51,780 nucleotides of DNA from Synergistaceae bacterium (GCA_017470485.1 JAFUYQ010000027.1:1-51780); one strand, 5' to 3'. Numbered from the stretch's first letter, positions 23,875 through 33,273 are shown. Numbers and translations: made by a program. Notes: generated by a model from the letters alone, not told the origin.

Positions 23875-26076
23875 TTGAGTGTCAGAAAATTTTTACTCAC
23901 CGTTTCAACTATTATCATCATCTTCACCGCTTCAGCAGCTTCACGGACTTCACGCCAGCCGAAAAGTTCATACGACATCATCATAGCAGGGGGAGGCACA
24001 GGAGGGATTTCAGCGGCGATTCAGGCCGCAAGAATGGGAGCGTCAGTTCTGGTTGTCGAGACAAGCACGTGGATAGGAGGTCAGGCAACTGCCGCAGGTG
24101 TCTCTACTATGGACGATATGAGCCGTCAGAGAAGCGGTATATACCTTGAGTTCATCAACAGGATTAAGAGCTATTACGATTCGCGCGGCAAATCTATGGG
24201 AACATGCTACTGGGATTCGAGAACCAGTACAGCCTTTGAGCCTCACATAGGTCAGGAGGCATTCATCTCCATGATTAACGAGGCCAGAAGAAAAGGCACT
24301 CTCGAATTTCTCATGAACTCGGAGATTACCGGCGTTGCGAAAACTAAAAACGCTGTCTCGTCCGTAACCGTCAAAACTCCGTCGGGCAACAGGAATTACG
24401 CCTGCAAGATTCTTATTGACGCTACAGAATACGGGGACATGCTTCCGCTCACAAAGACACCCTACAGGGCAGGAAATTCGACCTCGAAATTCATCAATCC
24501 CGAAGCGATGATACAGGATATAACGTGGGTAGCTATTCTCAAGAAATACAGCGGAGGAGTTCCCGATTACCTTAAACCGGAAGTGCCTCTGCCCGGCTAC
24601 GAGCTTGCGAAAAGGAACTACGAAAGTTTTGTCAGCGCGGACGGCGGCAACTTCAGGAATACTTATCCTGTTCAGCTCCCTGTGAATTTCATGACCCACA
24701 ACGCTTACAGAGGGCTTCCCGACAGCTCGAACCCCTACAGCTATGACGCTGACAAGGAGAACAGGCCGTTCATCACGAAGACCTGCGCGAACTGGGCGAA
24801 TGATTATCCCGGAACTTACGGCTGGACTAACGGCCGGAGGGGCTTGCCTGTAGCGTACCTTGAGGACAGGAATTTGCGTCTTCAGATTGAGCGCGAGGCA
24901 TTGATAAAGACGTTGCACTTCATCTACTACATTCAGAACGAACTCGGCGAGGACTGGTCAGTCGCTGAGGACGAGTACGCGAACAGGATACTTCCCGAAG
25001 CGGCGAGGACTCTTCCGCGAGAATGGCAGGAACTCGTTAAACGTATGCCAGTGATTCCTTATGTCCGCGAGTCAAGACGAATAATCGGCGAACACACTCT
25101 GACTTCTCAGGAGCTTGCAAGAAATTCACTGAGCTACAGGGACGGTCATACGAGCCGTGAATTTCCTGACACGATTGCGATAGGAGGTTACATTCTTGAC
25201 CTTCACGGGGCGAACACTGACGCTGATACTGAATGGGAGCTTGACGAGACTATGAAACATCAGGAGTTTAACCGTCCTAGAGGGCCTTTCCAAGTTCCTA
25301 TGAACGTTCTGATACCGAGCGAGACTGACGGATTGATAGCCGCCGAGAAGAATATTTCAGCCTCAAGGCTTGCTGTCGGAACGTTGAGGTTACAGCCGAT
25401 TACTATGATGACGGGACAGGCTGCCGGAGCATTAGCGGCTGTGTGCGTCCGTGAAGGGAAACAGCCCAGAGAGGTTCACCCTATGCTCGTTCAGTGGGAA
25501 CTGCTGAAGTCGGGAGTGTCATTGTCGCTTTGCAAATATTCTGACGTGCCGCCGGAGCATTTCGTGAACAAGACAGTCCAGATTTCAAACATGTACGGGA
25601 TTATCACGCCTAATGAATACCCTCATGCACCGTCATTCAACCTTCAGGAATGGGACAATCCAGTCCTCGAAATGGCAATAATAAGGGGAGCTGATAAAGG
25701 GTTGTTCGGAGTGAACGACATCATAACCGGCGAGGAGGCCGCAAAGATTCTCACTAAGGCGCGCGAAGCCGTCAACATAAAGGATAAAGGTGAAGTAACG
25801 GTAAGCAAGTCCGACAAATTAATTTCGCGAAGTGATTTCCTGAAAGCTGTATGCGACGCATTCCCTATGCTTGAGAACGTTAAGCCCCCTAAAGACTCAA
25901 AAATGCCCTTCAAACTCGGAAAGAACAGAAATTCCGAATGTGCTGAGATTTTAGGGAGGCTCGGAGCGTTGAGCATTTACGGCAGAGAAGATGATTTTCA
26001 TTACGGCTACCCTGTAACTAAGGGCGAAGCCTGTGATGTAATTGTGAGGGCGTGTATTGCGCTTCTTGGAGCGTAA
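23875..26076 (+). CDS. Secreted FAD-dependent oxidoreductase (FAD_oxidored family) with C-terminal domain
   Basis: A 733-residue protein with a signal peptide (SVRKFLLTVSTIIIIFTASAASR). The FAD-binding core begins at YDIIIAGGGTGGISAAIQAA near 33 (GxGxxG) and continues with WIGGQATAAGVSTMDD near 68. This is the FAD_oxidored (PF12831) pattern, which includes xanthan lyase-associated and sugar/alcohol oxidoreductases of unknown substrate. The last ~150 residues resemble an S-layer-homology-like helical region (GRLGALSIYGREDDFHYGYPVTKGEACDVIVRA), which could tether it to the envelope. The start is TTG after GGAGGC. It converges on the SSS transporter gene with only eight bases between them. Confidence 0.82.
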   Translation: MSVRKFLLTVSTIIIIFTASAASRTSRQPKSSYDIIIAGGGTGGISAAIQAARMGASVLVVETSTWIGGQATAAGVSTMDDMSRQRSGIYLEFINRIKSYYDSRGKSMGTCYWDSRTSTAFEPHIGQEAFISMINEARRKGTLEFLMNSEITGVAKTKNAVSSVTVKTPSGNRNYACKILIDATEYGDMLPLTKTPYRAGNSTSKFINPEAMIQDITWVAILKKYSGGVPDYLKPEVPLPGYELAKRNYESFVSADGGNFRNTYPVQLPVNFMTHNAYRGLPDSSNPYSYDADKENRPFITKTCANWANDYPGTYGWTNGRRGLPVAYLEDRNLRLQIEREALIKTLHFIYYIQNELGEDWSVAEDEYANRILPEAARTLPREWQELVKRMPVIPYVRESRRIIGEHTLTSQELARNSLSYRDGHTSREFPDTIAIGGYILDLHGANTDADTEWELDETMKHQEFNRPRGPFQVPMNVLIPSETDGLIAAEKNISASRLAVGTLRLQPITMMTGQAAGALAAVCVREGKQPREVHPMLVQWELLKSGVSLSLCKYSDVPPEHFVNKTVQISNMYGIITPNEYPHAPSFNLQEWDNPVLEMAIIRGADKGLFGVNDIITGEEAAKILTKAREAVNIKDKGEVTVSKSDKLISRSDFLKAVCDAFPMLENVKPPKDSKMPFKLGKNRNSECAEILGRLGALSIYGREDDFHYGYPVTKGEACDVIVRACIALLGA

Positions 26077-26084
26077 GGGGGGCT

Positions 26085-27476
26085 TTAACGCCCCTCACCC
26101 TTCAGAAGTGAAAGCCCCATAACCGCGAACGAAAGAATTATTCCGCATGTTGAGGCATTAAGATTTACTCCTGCAACGCTCAAAGACCCTCCGAAGCCCC
26201 CGAACGTCATGTAAACCGTAAGCCCTGCGCCCGATACCGCCGAGAGCAATGCGCCGAAGTTCCCTGCTCTTTTCGTGAACAGTCCGAAAAGAAGCGGTGC
26301 TGAAAGCGACACGCTCATGAGCGAGTAAAAGATAGTGAGGGCTGAGATGATACTTTCGAGTCTGAGAGCGAGAATAACTCCAATCACTCCGCAAATCACC
26401 GTAACGATTCGCGAGACGTTCAATAAATTTTTATCGCTTATGTTGGGATTAAAGAACCTTTTGTAAAGGTCATTATTGATTGACCCTGCCAGCATGTAAA
26501 GGACTGTATCGGCGGTGCTGACTTCAGCGGCGAAGATTCCTGCGAGTGCCAATGAGGCGGCGAAGAACGGCATCATTTCTTTCATGGCCGAAGGAAGTGC
26601 CAAGTCGGCGCGTGAAAGTTCAGGGAAGCAAGCACCTGCTGACATGCCTATAATCACGGGAATGACTGCGAAAATTAACTGAACGAGTCCGTTGAGGGCA
26701 GTACCGTTTTTGACAGCGCGTTCGTTTTCGGCGGCGAAGACTTTACCAATTAGGCCGGGCGAAATGAAGAATGACGGAACGAGCATGACTATATAACCGA
26801 TAATTGCGGTGCTTCCCATTCCGAAAGCGTCAAAATATTCCGGCCTACTTACGGCTGAACGAACACCCTCAATTCCTCCTGCGTAACTCCAGACGTAAGG
26901 CACAGCAATAATGAATCCTGCGAGAATAACGGCGACCTCAACGATATTGACGACGGCGCTTGAGAGTATGCCGCCTGCGGCAAAATAGAGCGTTGTAACG
27001 ACAGCACCGGTGATAACGCCCTGAGTCTTCGGGATTCCGGCAACGACTTCGAGAATCCATGCGATACCCAGAAGCTGACCTGCGAACAGTGCGAGAGTGC
27101 CGACAGACATCATGAGCGATATTATTCCTGAGAATGCCTTACTGTAACGAGCGTCAAGGTAATCGCTGAGGGTGTAATAGTTATGCTCTCTGGCAATACG
27201 CCAGATTTTAGGGCCGACGATGTAAGCGAGGATTAACGAGCCTATACCTGCGCTGCCAATCCACCACCAAGCCGAGACTCCGTGAGTGTAAGCCAGAGCG
27301 GCAACGCCTACGGTTGAACCTGCGCCGAGATTTGCGGCGATCAGCGAGGTGAAGAGCAGACCAGTCCCGAATTTCCGCCCGGCGACGAAGAAATCGGAAG
27401 CGGATTTAACTTTCCTGCCTATGAACGTGCCGATAGCCACAAGAATTACAGCATAAATGAAAATGAAGATTAACAT
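26085..27476 (-). CDS. Sodium:solute symporter (SSS family)
   Basis: A 463-residue transporter with about thirteen hydrophobic segments. Its N-terminal pattern (DFFVAGRKFGTGLLFTSLIAANLGAGSTVG near 32-60) is the SSS signature, and the later GGILSSAVVNIVEVAVIL-type TM matches the solute/Na+ site region. It should use the sodium gradient, which fits a Na+-pump decarboxylase organism. The substrate is not determinable; proline, pantothenate and carboxylates are all possible. AGGAGGAAAA precedes the ATG. Confidence 0.88.
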   Translation of the reverse strand: MLIFIFIYAVILVAIGTFIGRKVKSASDFFVAGRKFGTGLLFTSLIAANLGAGSTVGVAALAYTHGVSAWWWIGSAGIGSLILAYIVGPKIWRIAREHNYYTLSDYLDARYSKAFSGIISLMMSVGTLALFAGQLLGIAWILEVVAGIPKTQGVITGAVVTTLYFAAGGILSSAVVNIVEVAVILAGFIIAVPYVWSYAGGIEGVRSAVSRPEYFDAFGMGSTAIIGYIVMLVPSFFISPGLIGKVFAAENERAVKNGTALNGLVQLIFAVIPVIIGMSAGACFPELSRADLALPSAMKEMMPFFAASLALAGIFAAEVSTADTVLYMLAGSINNDLYKRFFNPNISDKNLLNVSRIVTVICGVIGVILALRLESIISALTIFYSLMSVSLSAPLLFGLFTKRAGNFGALLSAVSGAGLTVYMTFGGFGGSLSVAGVNLNASTCGIILSFAVMGLSLLKGEGR

Positions 27477-27498
27477 AAAGATTTTTCCTCCTAATATA

Positions 27499-27537
27499 TA
27501 AAAAACCCTGTCTAGCTTTTTCAGTCTAAACAGGGTG
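27499..27537 (-). terminator. Terminator after tRNA-Gln
   Basis: Minus strand: ACCCTGTTTAGAC pairs with the segment CTAGACAGGGT across an A-rich loop, followed by TTTTTT. It lies about 33 bases after the tRNA 3' end. Confidence 0.85.
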
Positions 27538-27569
27538 TAATTTCATCCGTCATCTTAAGAATTACTTAG

Positions 27570-27640
27570 CTGGGAATCAGGGATTCGAACCCCAATTGCC
27601 TGATCCAGAGTCAGGTGTGCTGCCGTTGCACCAATTCCCA
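27570..27640 (-). tRNA. tRNA-Gln (anticodon CTG)
   Basis: A 71-base fold on the minus strand. Acceptor TGGGAAT/ATTCCCA with discriminator G (U1-A72, the usual Gln identity pair), D-arm GTGC/GCAC, anticodon stem CCTGA/TCAGG around CTCTGGA (anticodon CTG), and T-loop TTCGAAT. CCA is not encoded. Confidence 0.97.
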
Positions 27641-27677
27641 GAATCTCAACTGTTCGCTTAATTCCGAACACCAGAGA

Positions 27678-27705
27678 ATTTTATCAGTAAACTCGAAAAT
27701 GTCAA
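27678..27705 (-). promoter_or_regulatory. Promoter of tRNA-Gln
   Basis: Minus strand: TTGACA (27700-27705), 16 bases, TAAAAT (27678-27683); the predicted start is about 30 bases before the tRNA. Confidence 0.82.
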
Positions 27706-27711
27706 TAACTC

Positions 27712-27720
27712 TGGTATAAT
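27712..27720 (+). promoter_or_regulatory. Extended -10 promoter of the sugar transferase gene
   Basis: TGGTATAAT: TATAAT (27715-27720) with an upstream TG one base away, the extended -10 form, which needs little -35 match. The predicted start lies about 16 bases before the ATG at 27743. It is back to back with the tRNA-Gln promoter. Confidence 0.6.
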
Positions 27721-27742
27721 CAGGCGCGGAAAATTAATCATC

Positions 27743-28366
27743 ATGAAGGGATTTCTTTCAAAAAATTCTATGTACAGACATTTTTTCAAGAGGTTATGCG
27801 ATGCCGTTTTAGGGATTCCCGCGATACTGCTGCTTTCGCCGTTAGTGATTATCTGCGCTTTAATCATAAGGCATGAGGATAGAGGGCCTGCGTTCTTCGC
27901 ACAGAAGCGAATCGGCATTCACAAGCGTCCGTTTTACATATACAAGCTGCGCACAATGAGGCTGGACGCTCCGCATGATATTCCGACTCACCTTCTGGGA
28001 AATCCTGACCAGTATCTTCTCCGCAGCGGAAAATGGATAAGAAGATACTCTATTGACGAACTGCCCCAGCTCCTCAACATCATAAAGGGCGATATGTCAA
28101 TCGTAGGGCCGAGACCTGCATTATGGAACCAGTATGACCTCATTGCCGAGCGCGACAAGTACGGAGCTAACGACATAAGGCCGGGACTGACCGGCTGGGC
28201 GCAGATTAACGGGCGCGACGAGCTTGAGATTTCCGAGAAGGCTAAACTTGACGGCGATTACGTCAAGCGCGAGTCGTTAATGTTCGATTTGATGTGTATA
28301 TGGAAAACTATATTCAAAACTGTGAGGCATGAGGGCGTTATTGAGGGCGGTACGGGGCAGGGCTGA
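27743..28366 (+). CDS. Initiating sugar-1-phosphate transferase (bacterial sugar transferase family)
   Basis: A 207-residue polyprenyl-phosphate sugar phosphotransferase of the WcaJ/PglC type: a single reentrant membrane helix near the N-terminus (KRLCDAVLGIPAILLLSPLVIICALI) followed by FAQKRIGIHKRPFYIYKLRTM, RRYSIDELPQLLNIIKGDMSIVGPRPAL and PGLTGWAQINGRD. It lacks the N-terminal four-helix domain of large WcaJ, so it is the minimal, PglC-sized form. It would start O-antigen, capsule or glycoprotein glycan synthesis at the inner membrane. The gene converges on an epimerase gene six bases away. Confidence 0.93.
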   Translation: MKGFLSKNSMYRHFFKRLCDAVLGIPAILLLSPLVIICALIIRHEDRGPAFFAQKRIGIHKRPFYIYKLRTMRLDAPHDIPTHLLGNPDQYLLRSGKWIRRYSIDELPQLLNIIKGDMSIVGPRPALWNQYDLIAERDKYGANDIRPGLTGWAQINGRDELEISEKAKLDGDYVKRESLMFDLMCIWKTIFKTVRHEGVIEGGTGQG

Positions 28367-28372
28367 GCAGTC

Positions 28373-29239
28373 TCAGCCTCTTTCAGTTTCCTCAATGCTT
28401 CCGCGTAAATCCTTCAGTCTGTAGGGCTCTTTGTATTCGCTGAGTGCCATGTCATAGGCCAATGAACCGAAAGCCTTGTTGAACATTCCTGAAAACTTTG
28501 AGGCATTCTTCAGCGGAAACTCTAAGAACGGAATCATTAAGACCTTTCGTCCGTGAGCTTCCGCAATCATTCTTACTATTTCCGAAGTGTCGGAGTATTC
28601 AGCGTTCTGAGGCCAGAAAATTCCCTTCTCCTCATTCTCAATCATAAGCCTCACGAACTCCGCAAAATTTTCCGCGTAGAGCATTGACCTTGTATTATGT
28701 ATCTTCGGGAACACAGGAAGCCTTCTGGCAATTTTTGAGAGTACGGGATAATTTCCCCTGCACCCTTTACCGTAAATCATCGGACACCTCAGTATACATA
28801 CCTTCAGGCCGTCAGCCTCAAGCGTCCTGAGCATTTCTTCAGCCTTAAACTTGCTGTCCCCGTAAACGCTCTCAGGATTAACGGGAGTTTCACGGGTGAT
28901 GATTTTTGTTTTTCCTATGGGAGCTGATTTTCCGTAGATGATTGACGAACTCATGAAGATAAACTGCCTCACTCCGTCATTAAGTGCCTTTCTCGCTGTC
29001 TCAAAGGCCAGTTCCGAATTGACACGGTAATACAAATCCCTGCCGCACGATTTCGTATTGTCATGAGCGAGTCCGGCAGTGTGCAGTACCGTATCGAACC
29101 CCCTGAAACTCTCCGACCTCCATGAATCTCCGCGAAGGCTTATCCTTTCGGTACGGTATTTTTCCGGCCATGACGAAAGATATTCAGCGGCCGTACTTCC
29201 TGTGTAGCTGTGCAGACCTGTGATTAATATTCTCTTCAC
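28373..29239 (-). CDS. NAD-dependent epimerase/dehydratase (extended SDR)
   Basis: A 288-residue SDR enzyme: the Rossmann motif is a GLHSYTG variant near residue 7 (normally GxxGxxG), the SSSIIYG strand lies near 98, and the YGDSK motif near 125 gives the Tyr and Lys of catalysis. It resembles UDP-N-acetylglucosamine 4-epimerase or UDP-sugar reductase families (WbpV/FnlB-like), without a diagnostic feature. The neighbouring sugar transferase on the other strand and Ugd at 49203 suggest surface-polysaccharide precursor synthesis. The ATG is preceded by a weak ribosome site. Confidence 0.82.
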   Translation of the reverse strand: MKRILITGLHSYTGSTAAEYLSSWPEKYRTERISLRGDSWRSESFRGFDTVLHTAGLAHDNTKSCGRDLYYRVNSELAFETARKALNDGVRQFIFMSSSIIYGKSAPIGKTKIITRETPVNPESVYGDSKFKAEEMLRTLEADGLKVCILRCPMIYGKGCRGNYPVLSKIARRLPVFPKIHNTRSMLYAENFAEFVRLMIENEEKGIFWPQNAEYSDTSEIVRMIAEAHGRKVLMIPFLEFPLKNASKFSGMFNKAFGSLAYDMALSEYKEPYRLKDLRGSIEETERG

Positions 29240-29246
29240 CGCAAAA

Positions 29247-29276
29247 AAATTCCCCTCCGCTTATTCATGGAGGGGA
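29247..29276 (-). terminator. Terminator after cstA
   Basis: Minus strand: CCCCTCC pairs with GGAGGGG (plus-strand 29269-29275 and 29252-29258) and is followed by AATTTTTTT. It sits between the cstA stop and the epimerase start. Confidence 0.88.
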
Positions 29277-29288
29277 TTATATAACACT

Positions 29289-30968
29289 TTAATGGGCTGT
29301 TGCCATACCTCTGTTTTTGGCGGCGAATAATTCTTTCCAGCAGTTCGACACAACCATGACCGCGAGCGTCATTAACGCCAGCGCGATTATAAGCTGCAAT
29401 CCGTCAACCATGAAGACGAAATTACCTGCGCCGAGTTTGAGGACGATATTGTAGACGCTTATGACCAGCGCGCTCATTGTTACAACGAACATGAACGTCA
29501 TCGGAACGTAAAGCACCCAGCCCTTGCGCCCCGTAACTCTCAGGAAAACGGCAAGCGCGGTAAGAACGAGTGCCGATAAAAGCTGATTGGCCGCGCCGAA
29601 CAAAGGCCATATGCTCGCGTAACCGGCAAGGCATAAGGCGTAAGCAAATACAAGAGTTATCACTGTCGAAACGTAAGTGTTCGTGATGAACTTGACGAGA
29701 AGTCCTGCCTCCTCGCCGTCTGACGGAGCGAATAATTCCTGCAATGACATTCTGCCGATACGTGTTACTGCGTCAATGGTGGTCATTGCCAGAGCGGAGA
29801 CGCACATCATTATTACGCAGGTCGAAATTTCAGCAGGCAATCCGAACATTGTGAAGAATCCTCCGACAGCGTTCCCGAAAATCTGGAACGGCGTACCTGT
29901 CGGCAGGCCTCCGTCCTTTGAGGCCGAACAGGCGATAACAAGCGCGACAACTCCGAGAAGAGTCTCAACGAGCATTGCGCCGTAACCGACAGTGAGCATA
30001 TCGCGTTCATTGGAGATTGATTTTGATGAAGTTCCTGATGAAACGAGGCTGTGAAATCCTGAGACAGCTCCGCACGCGATCGTTATGAACAATATCGGGA
30101 ACAGCGGCTGATTTTTGACCGTCCAGCCTGCGAACATGGGCATTTGAATCTCAGGGTTAGCGATAACAATTCCGACAGCACCGCCGAGAATCATTCCAAG
30201 TAAAAGAAAAACGCTGAGATAATCTCTGGGGTGTTTCAGAAGCCACATGGGCAGAACTGAGGCGATGAAGCAGTACGCGAACACAACGTAACGCCAAGTC
30301 TGAGCGTTGTAATACATTGGGTTGGCGATACCTGCCCAGAGCATAGCCACAACGAGTACAACGCCGACGATGAATTTTGAAAGCTCACTGGTCTTAGCGA
30401 ACTTCATGAATACCCCGAAGACCATAGCGGCGAAAATGTAAATCATTGAGATTGAGGCCGCCGAAGCTCCCGGAACATTCTGCGAGCCGTCCTTAGCGAA
30501 ACCGTTGAAAGTTCCTGCGAGAATGTCAGCGAATGCCGCGATAACAAGAAGCGTGAAGAGCCAGCAGAACATCAGGAATAATTTACGTCCTGTCTTTCCG
30601 ATGTAGCGTTCGATGATGAGGCCCATTGATTTTCCTTCGTTTTTGACGGAGGCGTAAAGGGCTGTGAAATCCTGAACCGCTCCGAAGAATACTCCGCCGA
30701 CTAAGAGCCATAAGAACGCCGGAAGCCACCCGAACATTGCGGCGATAATCGGGCCTGTTACGGGGCCTGCGCCGGTGATTGAGTTGAACTGGTGTGAGAA
30801 TACCGTGAAGCGCGAGGCAGGTACGTAATCCTGACCGTCCTCGAAGCGGTAAGCAGGAGTTTTCGCGGAGGGGTCAATTCCCCAAGTCTTAACGAGCCAT
30901 CTGCCGTAGAGAAGGTAAGCAAGCACTAAGACTGCTACAGCGATGCCCACGAGAGTTAAACCGTTCAT
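29289..30968 (-). CDS. cstA: CstA-family peptide/pyruvate transporter
   Basis: A 559-residue membrane protein of the carbon-starvation family (CstA, BtsT). It starts with the conserved segment AYRFEDGQDYVPASRFTVFSHQFNSITGAGPVTGP (here residues ~40-73, quoted in parts), with SITGAGPVTGPIIA as its most diagnostic stretch, and has about fifteen helices. E. coli homologues import peptides or pyruvate. Its length (shorter than the ~700 of E. coli CstA) matches the short clade common in anaerobes. It has its own promoter and terminator. The ATG lies about eleven bases after GAAAGAAGG. Confidence 0.93.
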   Translation of the reverse strand: MNGLTLVGIAVAVLVLAYLLYGRWLVKTWGIDPSAKTPAYRFEDGQDYVPASRFTVFSHQFNSITGAGPVTGPIIAAMFGWLPAFLWLLVGGVFFGAVQDFTALYASVKNEGKSMGLIIERYIGKTGRKLFLMFCWLFTLLVIAAFADILAGTFNGFAKDGSQNVPGASAASISMIYIFAAMVFGVFMKFAKTSELSKFIVGVVLVVAMLWAGIANPMYYNAQTWRYVVFAYCFIASVLPMWLLKHPRDYLSVFLLLGMILGGAVGIVIANPEIQMPMFAGWTVKNQPLFPILFITIACGAVSGFHSLVSSGTSSKSISNERDMLTVGYGAMLVETLLGVVALVIACSASKDGGLPTGTPFQIFGNAVGGFFTMFGLPAEISTCVIMMCVSALAMTTIDAVTRIGRMSLQELFAPSDGEEAGLLVKFITNTYVSTVITLVFAYALCLAGYASIWPLFGAANQLLSALVLTALAVFLRVTGRKGWVLYVPMTFMFVVTMSALVISVYNIVLKLGAGNFVFMVDGLQLIIALALMTLAVMVVSNCWKELFAAKNRGMATAH

Positions 30969-31011
30969 GAAAAATAATGCCTTCTTTCATTTTGGAGCAA
31001 AATTTCACGGA

Positions 31012-31040
31012 AATATAGCACCGTCAAAATTTTCTGTCAA
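31012..31040 (-). promoter_or_regulatory. Promoter of cstA
   Basis: Minus strand: TTGACA (31035-31040), 17 bases, TATATT (31012-31017). It begins four bases after the upstream hydrolase stop. I see no cAMP-CRP-like palindrome. Confidence 0.82.
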
Positions 31041-31043
31041 ACG

Positions 31044-32033
31044 TTACTTCAAAGCCTCCGAAAGTGCATTGATGTATTCATTCACGAACTTTACGCAGAC
31101 CGGCGCATTAGGGAAAAGAAATTCACAGGCATGAACTATGCCGGGTATCACATGAAGTTCAACGGGTACTCCCGACTGCATGAGCCTCTGAGCGTAATTA
31201 ACGATTTCGTCTCTGAATACGTCAAGAGTTCCCGTCAGTATGTACGCCGGCGGAAGACCCGATAAATCATCAGCTAATGCCGGAGACATGAAGTCAGGCA
31301 GTTTTCCGTCCGCGTTTTCGGGATAGAATTTTCTGGAAGTGAGTTCCAGCTCACGGCACCAAACACGAGTGTCATTGATCTGCCGCATGGACGGGGTATC
31401 GTTGACGAAATCGACATGAGGGTACAAGAGGAACTGAAAGCAAATTTGAGGGCCTTTCCTATCCCGTGCCATGAGAGCCATTGAGGCGGCGAGTGTCGCC
31501 CCCGCGCTGCAGCCCCCGACAGCTAATCTGTCTTTGCGTATCGGTAGATTCTCTGTCGCCCACAGAAGCGTCTCGTAGCAGTCATCAAAAGCGGCGCGGC
31601 ATGGATTTTCCGGCGCAAGCCTGTAGTCAGGCGAGACAACGATACAGCGGACGGCCTTAACGATTTTGAGAATTAGCCTCTCGTCCATCTCAGGAACTCC
31701 GGAAATGAAGCCTCCCTCGTGAAGCCATAAGAGTACGGGATATTTTTCCGCGCCGGTTTTGGGAGTGTAGATTCTGACACGGAGATTTGAGCCGATAATC
31801 TCATTTCGGACATCGACAGAGTCATCTTTCGGGAGAAGTTCGGGATTACCGGCGAGAACTTTACGGAGAGTGCCGAGAGTCTCAGGGGTCAGCTCGAAGT
31901 AAGGGACTTTCATTAACCCTTCTTTTAACTGGGGGTGAATCATATCATTGAGATTCCATGCTGTGAAATCTTTTGCTGACGAGACACTGGGAAGCATGAA
32001 CAGAATTAAGATTAACGCGCAAAATATTTTCAT
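31044..32033 (-). CDS. Exported alpha/beta-hydrolase (HSL-type esterase)
   Basis: A 329-residue protein with a signal peptide (KIFCALILILFMLPSVSSA). The oxyanion motif LLWLHEGGFISG (HEGG in place of HGGG) lies near 105, the nucleophile elbow GGCSAGATLAAS near 172, and the rest of the triad is the Asp in GTLDVFRDE near 267 and His in PGIVHACEF near 297. This is the hormone-sensitive-lipase/esterase family, acting on short acyl or acetyl esters in the periplasm. It starts ten bases after the M20 peptidase stop, so the two are co-transcribed and may act in sequence on exogenous peptides or N-acyl conjugates. Confidence 0.85.
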   Translation of the reverse strand: MKIFCALILILFMLPSVSSAKDFTAWNLNDMIHPQLKEGLMKVPYFELTPETLGTLRKVLAGNPELLPKDDSVDVRNEIIGSNLRVRIYTPKTGAEKYPVLLWLHEGGFISGVPEMDERLILKIVKAVRCIVVSPDYRLAPENPCRAAFDDCYETLLWATENLPIRKDRLAVGGCSAGATLAASMALMARDRKGPQICFQFLLYPHVDFVNDTPSMRQINDTRVWCRELELTSRKFYPENADGKLPDFMSPALADDLSGLPPAYILTGTLDVFRDEIVNYAQRLMQSGVPVELHVIPGIVHACEFLFPNAPVCVKFVNEYINALSEALK

Positions 32034-32043
32034 ACTGATTTTC

Positions 32044-33273
32044 CTATTCTTCCCCTGCCATCATCAGAGCAAAGACTTTGGCATTATTCACGAGGTAGCT
32101 TATCTCAGTGAACTCGTCAGGCTGATGGGCTACTCCTCCGCATTCCTGCGACCACACAACGGCAGGTATACCCTTCCTTCTGAAGAACACCGCGAACGTT
32201 CCTCCTCCTACGCCGCCGGTAACAGGTTCAACGCCCAGAACTTTCCTTACGCTTCCGGCAAGAAGTCTGCAAACTTCAGCGTCAGGACTCGTCGGTTCAG
32301 CAGCGTCAGACCTGTCGACAGCAAGCTCAATTTTTGCGCCCGTTCTGCGTTCGACATCAGCCCTTATCTTCTCAACGACATCAAAAGCCTCGTCAAGCGA
32401 AACTTCCGGAAGCACCCGGCAGTCAAACTCAAATACCTCACGGCCGGGAACAATATTAACCGCAGGAACGTTAGCCTGTCTTCTTGTCGGTTCAAATGTC
32501 GAGAACGGCGGGTCAAATACTTCATTCCTCTGGGTGAATTTACTGTTCAATGCCTCATCAACCTCATGGGCAAGCATATTAGCTACACGGCAGGCGTTAA
32601 TTCCCTTGTGAGGAAGTGAAGCATGTACTTGTTTCCCGATCACTGTGAACATTAAACGCCACACAGCTTTTTCGGCTACCTCGATGAAATTGCCCTCATC
32701 ATTTCCTGAGTCAGGCACAACAACAAGGTCATTATCCCTGAAAATTCCGCGTTCCATTAACGGCTCAAGCCCGTAATGACTGCCCATCTCCTCATCGGAT
32801 ACGAATGCCAGAAGTATGCTGTATTCTGGTGTGATACCTGCGTCCTGAATCGCTTTGAGCGCGAACAGCGAGGCAACAAGGCATGTACCGTTATCGCTTA
32901 CGCCGCGCCCGTAAATTCTTGACCCTCTGACTTCGGGCTTAAAGGGGTCGAGAGTCCAAGCTGACCGATCGCCTTCGGGAACAACGTCAACATGGCTGAG
33001 AATGCAGAGACGCTGTGATTTTCTGCCGGGACACTCAAGGAACAATGACTGTCTCCGCCCTGAGGGTGATTTTTCGTCGTCAACATGTTCGACTTTAAGC
33101 GAGATATTTTTCAGTTCCAATTCGTCAATGATTTTTGCGAGTTCGAGAATTTTAGCGTCCTCGCCCGTACCGCCGTTATGCGGTGAGACTGCCGGAATAC
33201 TGCATAAGCGTATCAATGACTTGACCATTAACGACTCAAGGCTTGCTGCTGAGTTCAAGATTCCATCGTTCAA
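32044..33273 (-). CDS. M20-family metallopeptidase/deacylase
   Basis: A 409-residue enzyme of the ArgE/DapE/PepV group. Zinc-site residues: His and Asp in LSHVDVVPEGD near 93, the bridging Asp in YGRGVSDNG near 123, the catalytic Glu pair in SDEEMGSHYG near 157, Asp in VVPDSG near 180 and His near the end in GVAHQPDE. Domain order is catalytic, dimerisation lid (~200-310), catalytic. Substrate is not fixed by the sequence: a dipeptide, N-acyl amino acid or succinyl-DAP-like compound. The start is TTG after GGAGGT. It lies 45 bases after rho and is followed by the exported esterase. Confidence 0.9.
   Translation of the reverse strand: MNDGILNSAASLESLMVKSLIRLCSIPAVSPHNGGTGEDAKILELAKIIDELELKNISLKVEHVDDEKSPSGRRQSLFLECPGRKSQRLCILSHVDVVPEGDRSAWTLDPFKPEVRGSRIYGRGVSDNGTCLVASLFALKAIQDAGITPEYSILLAFVSDEEMGSHYGLEPLMERGIFRDNDLVVVPDSGNDEGNFIEVAEKAVWRLMFTVIGKQVHASLPHKGINACRVANMLAHEVDEALNSKFTQRNEVFDPPFSTFEPTRRQANVPAVNIVPGREVFEFDCRVLPEVSLDEAFDVVEKIRADVERRTGAKIELAVDRSDAAEPTSPDAEVCRLLAGSVRKVLGVEPVTGGVGGGTFAVFFRRKGIPAVVWSQECGGVAHQPDEFTEISYLVNNAKVFALMMAGEE

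Noticed and set aside
23760..23999. MnmG starting at the upstream ATG (23999)
   Set aside because: The extra 80 residues do not resemble the family and overlap the divergent gene; GTG 23759 has a good ribosome site and fits the known N-terminus.
24043..24918. A 291-codon minus-strand ORF inside the FAD oxidoreductase gene
   Set aside because: Arg/Val-rich shadow with no ribosome site; the plus-strand gene has the FAD motif and a signal peptide.
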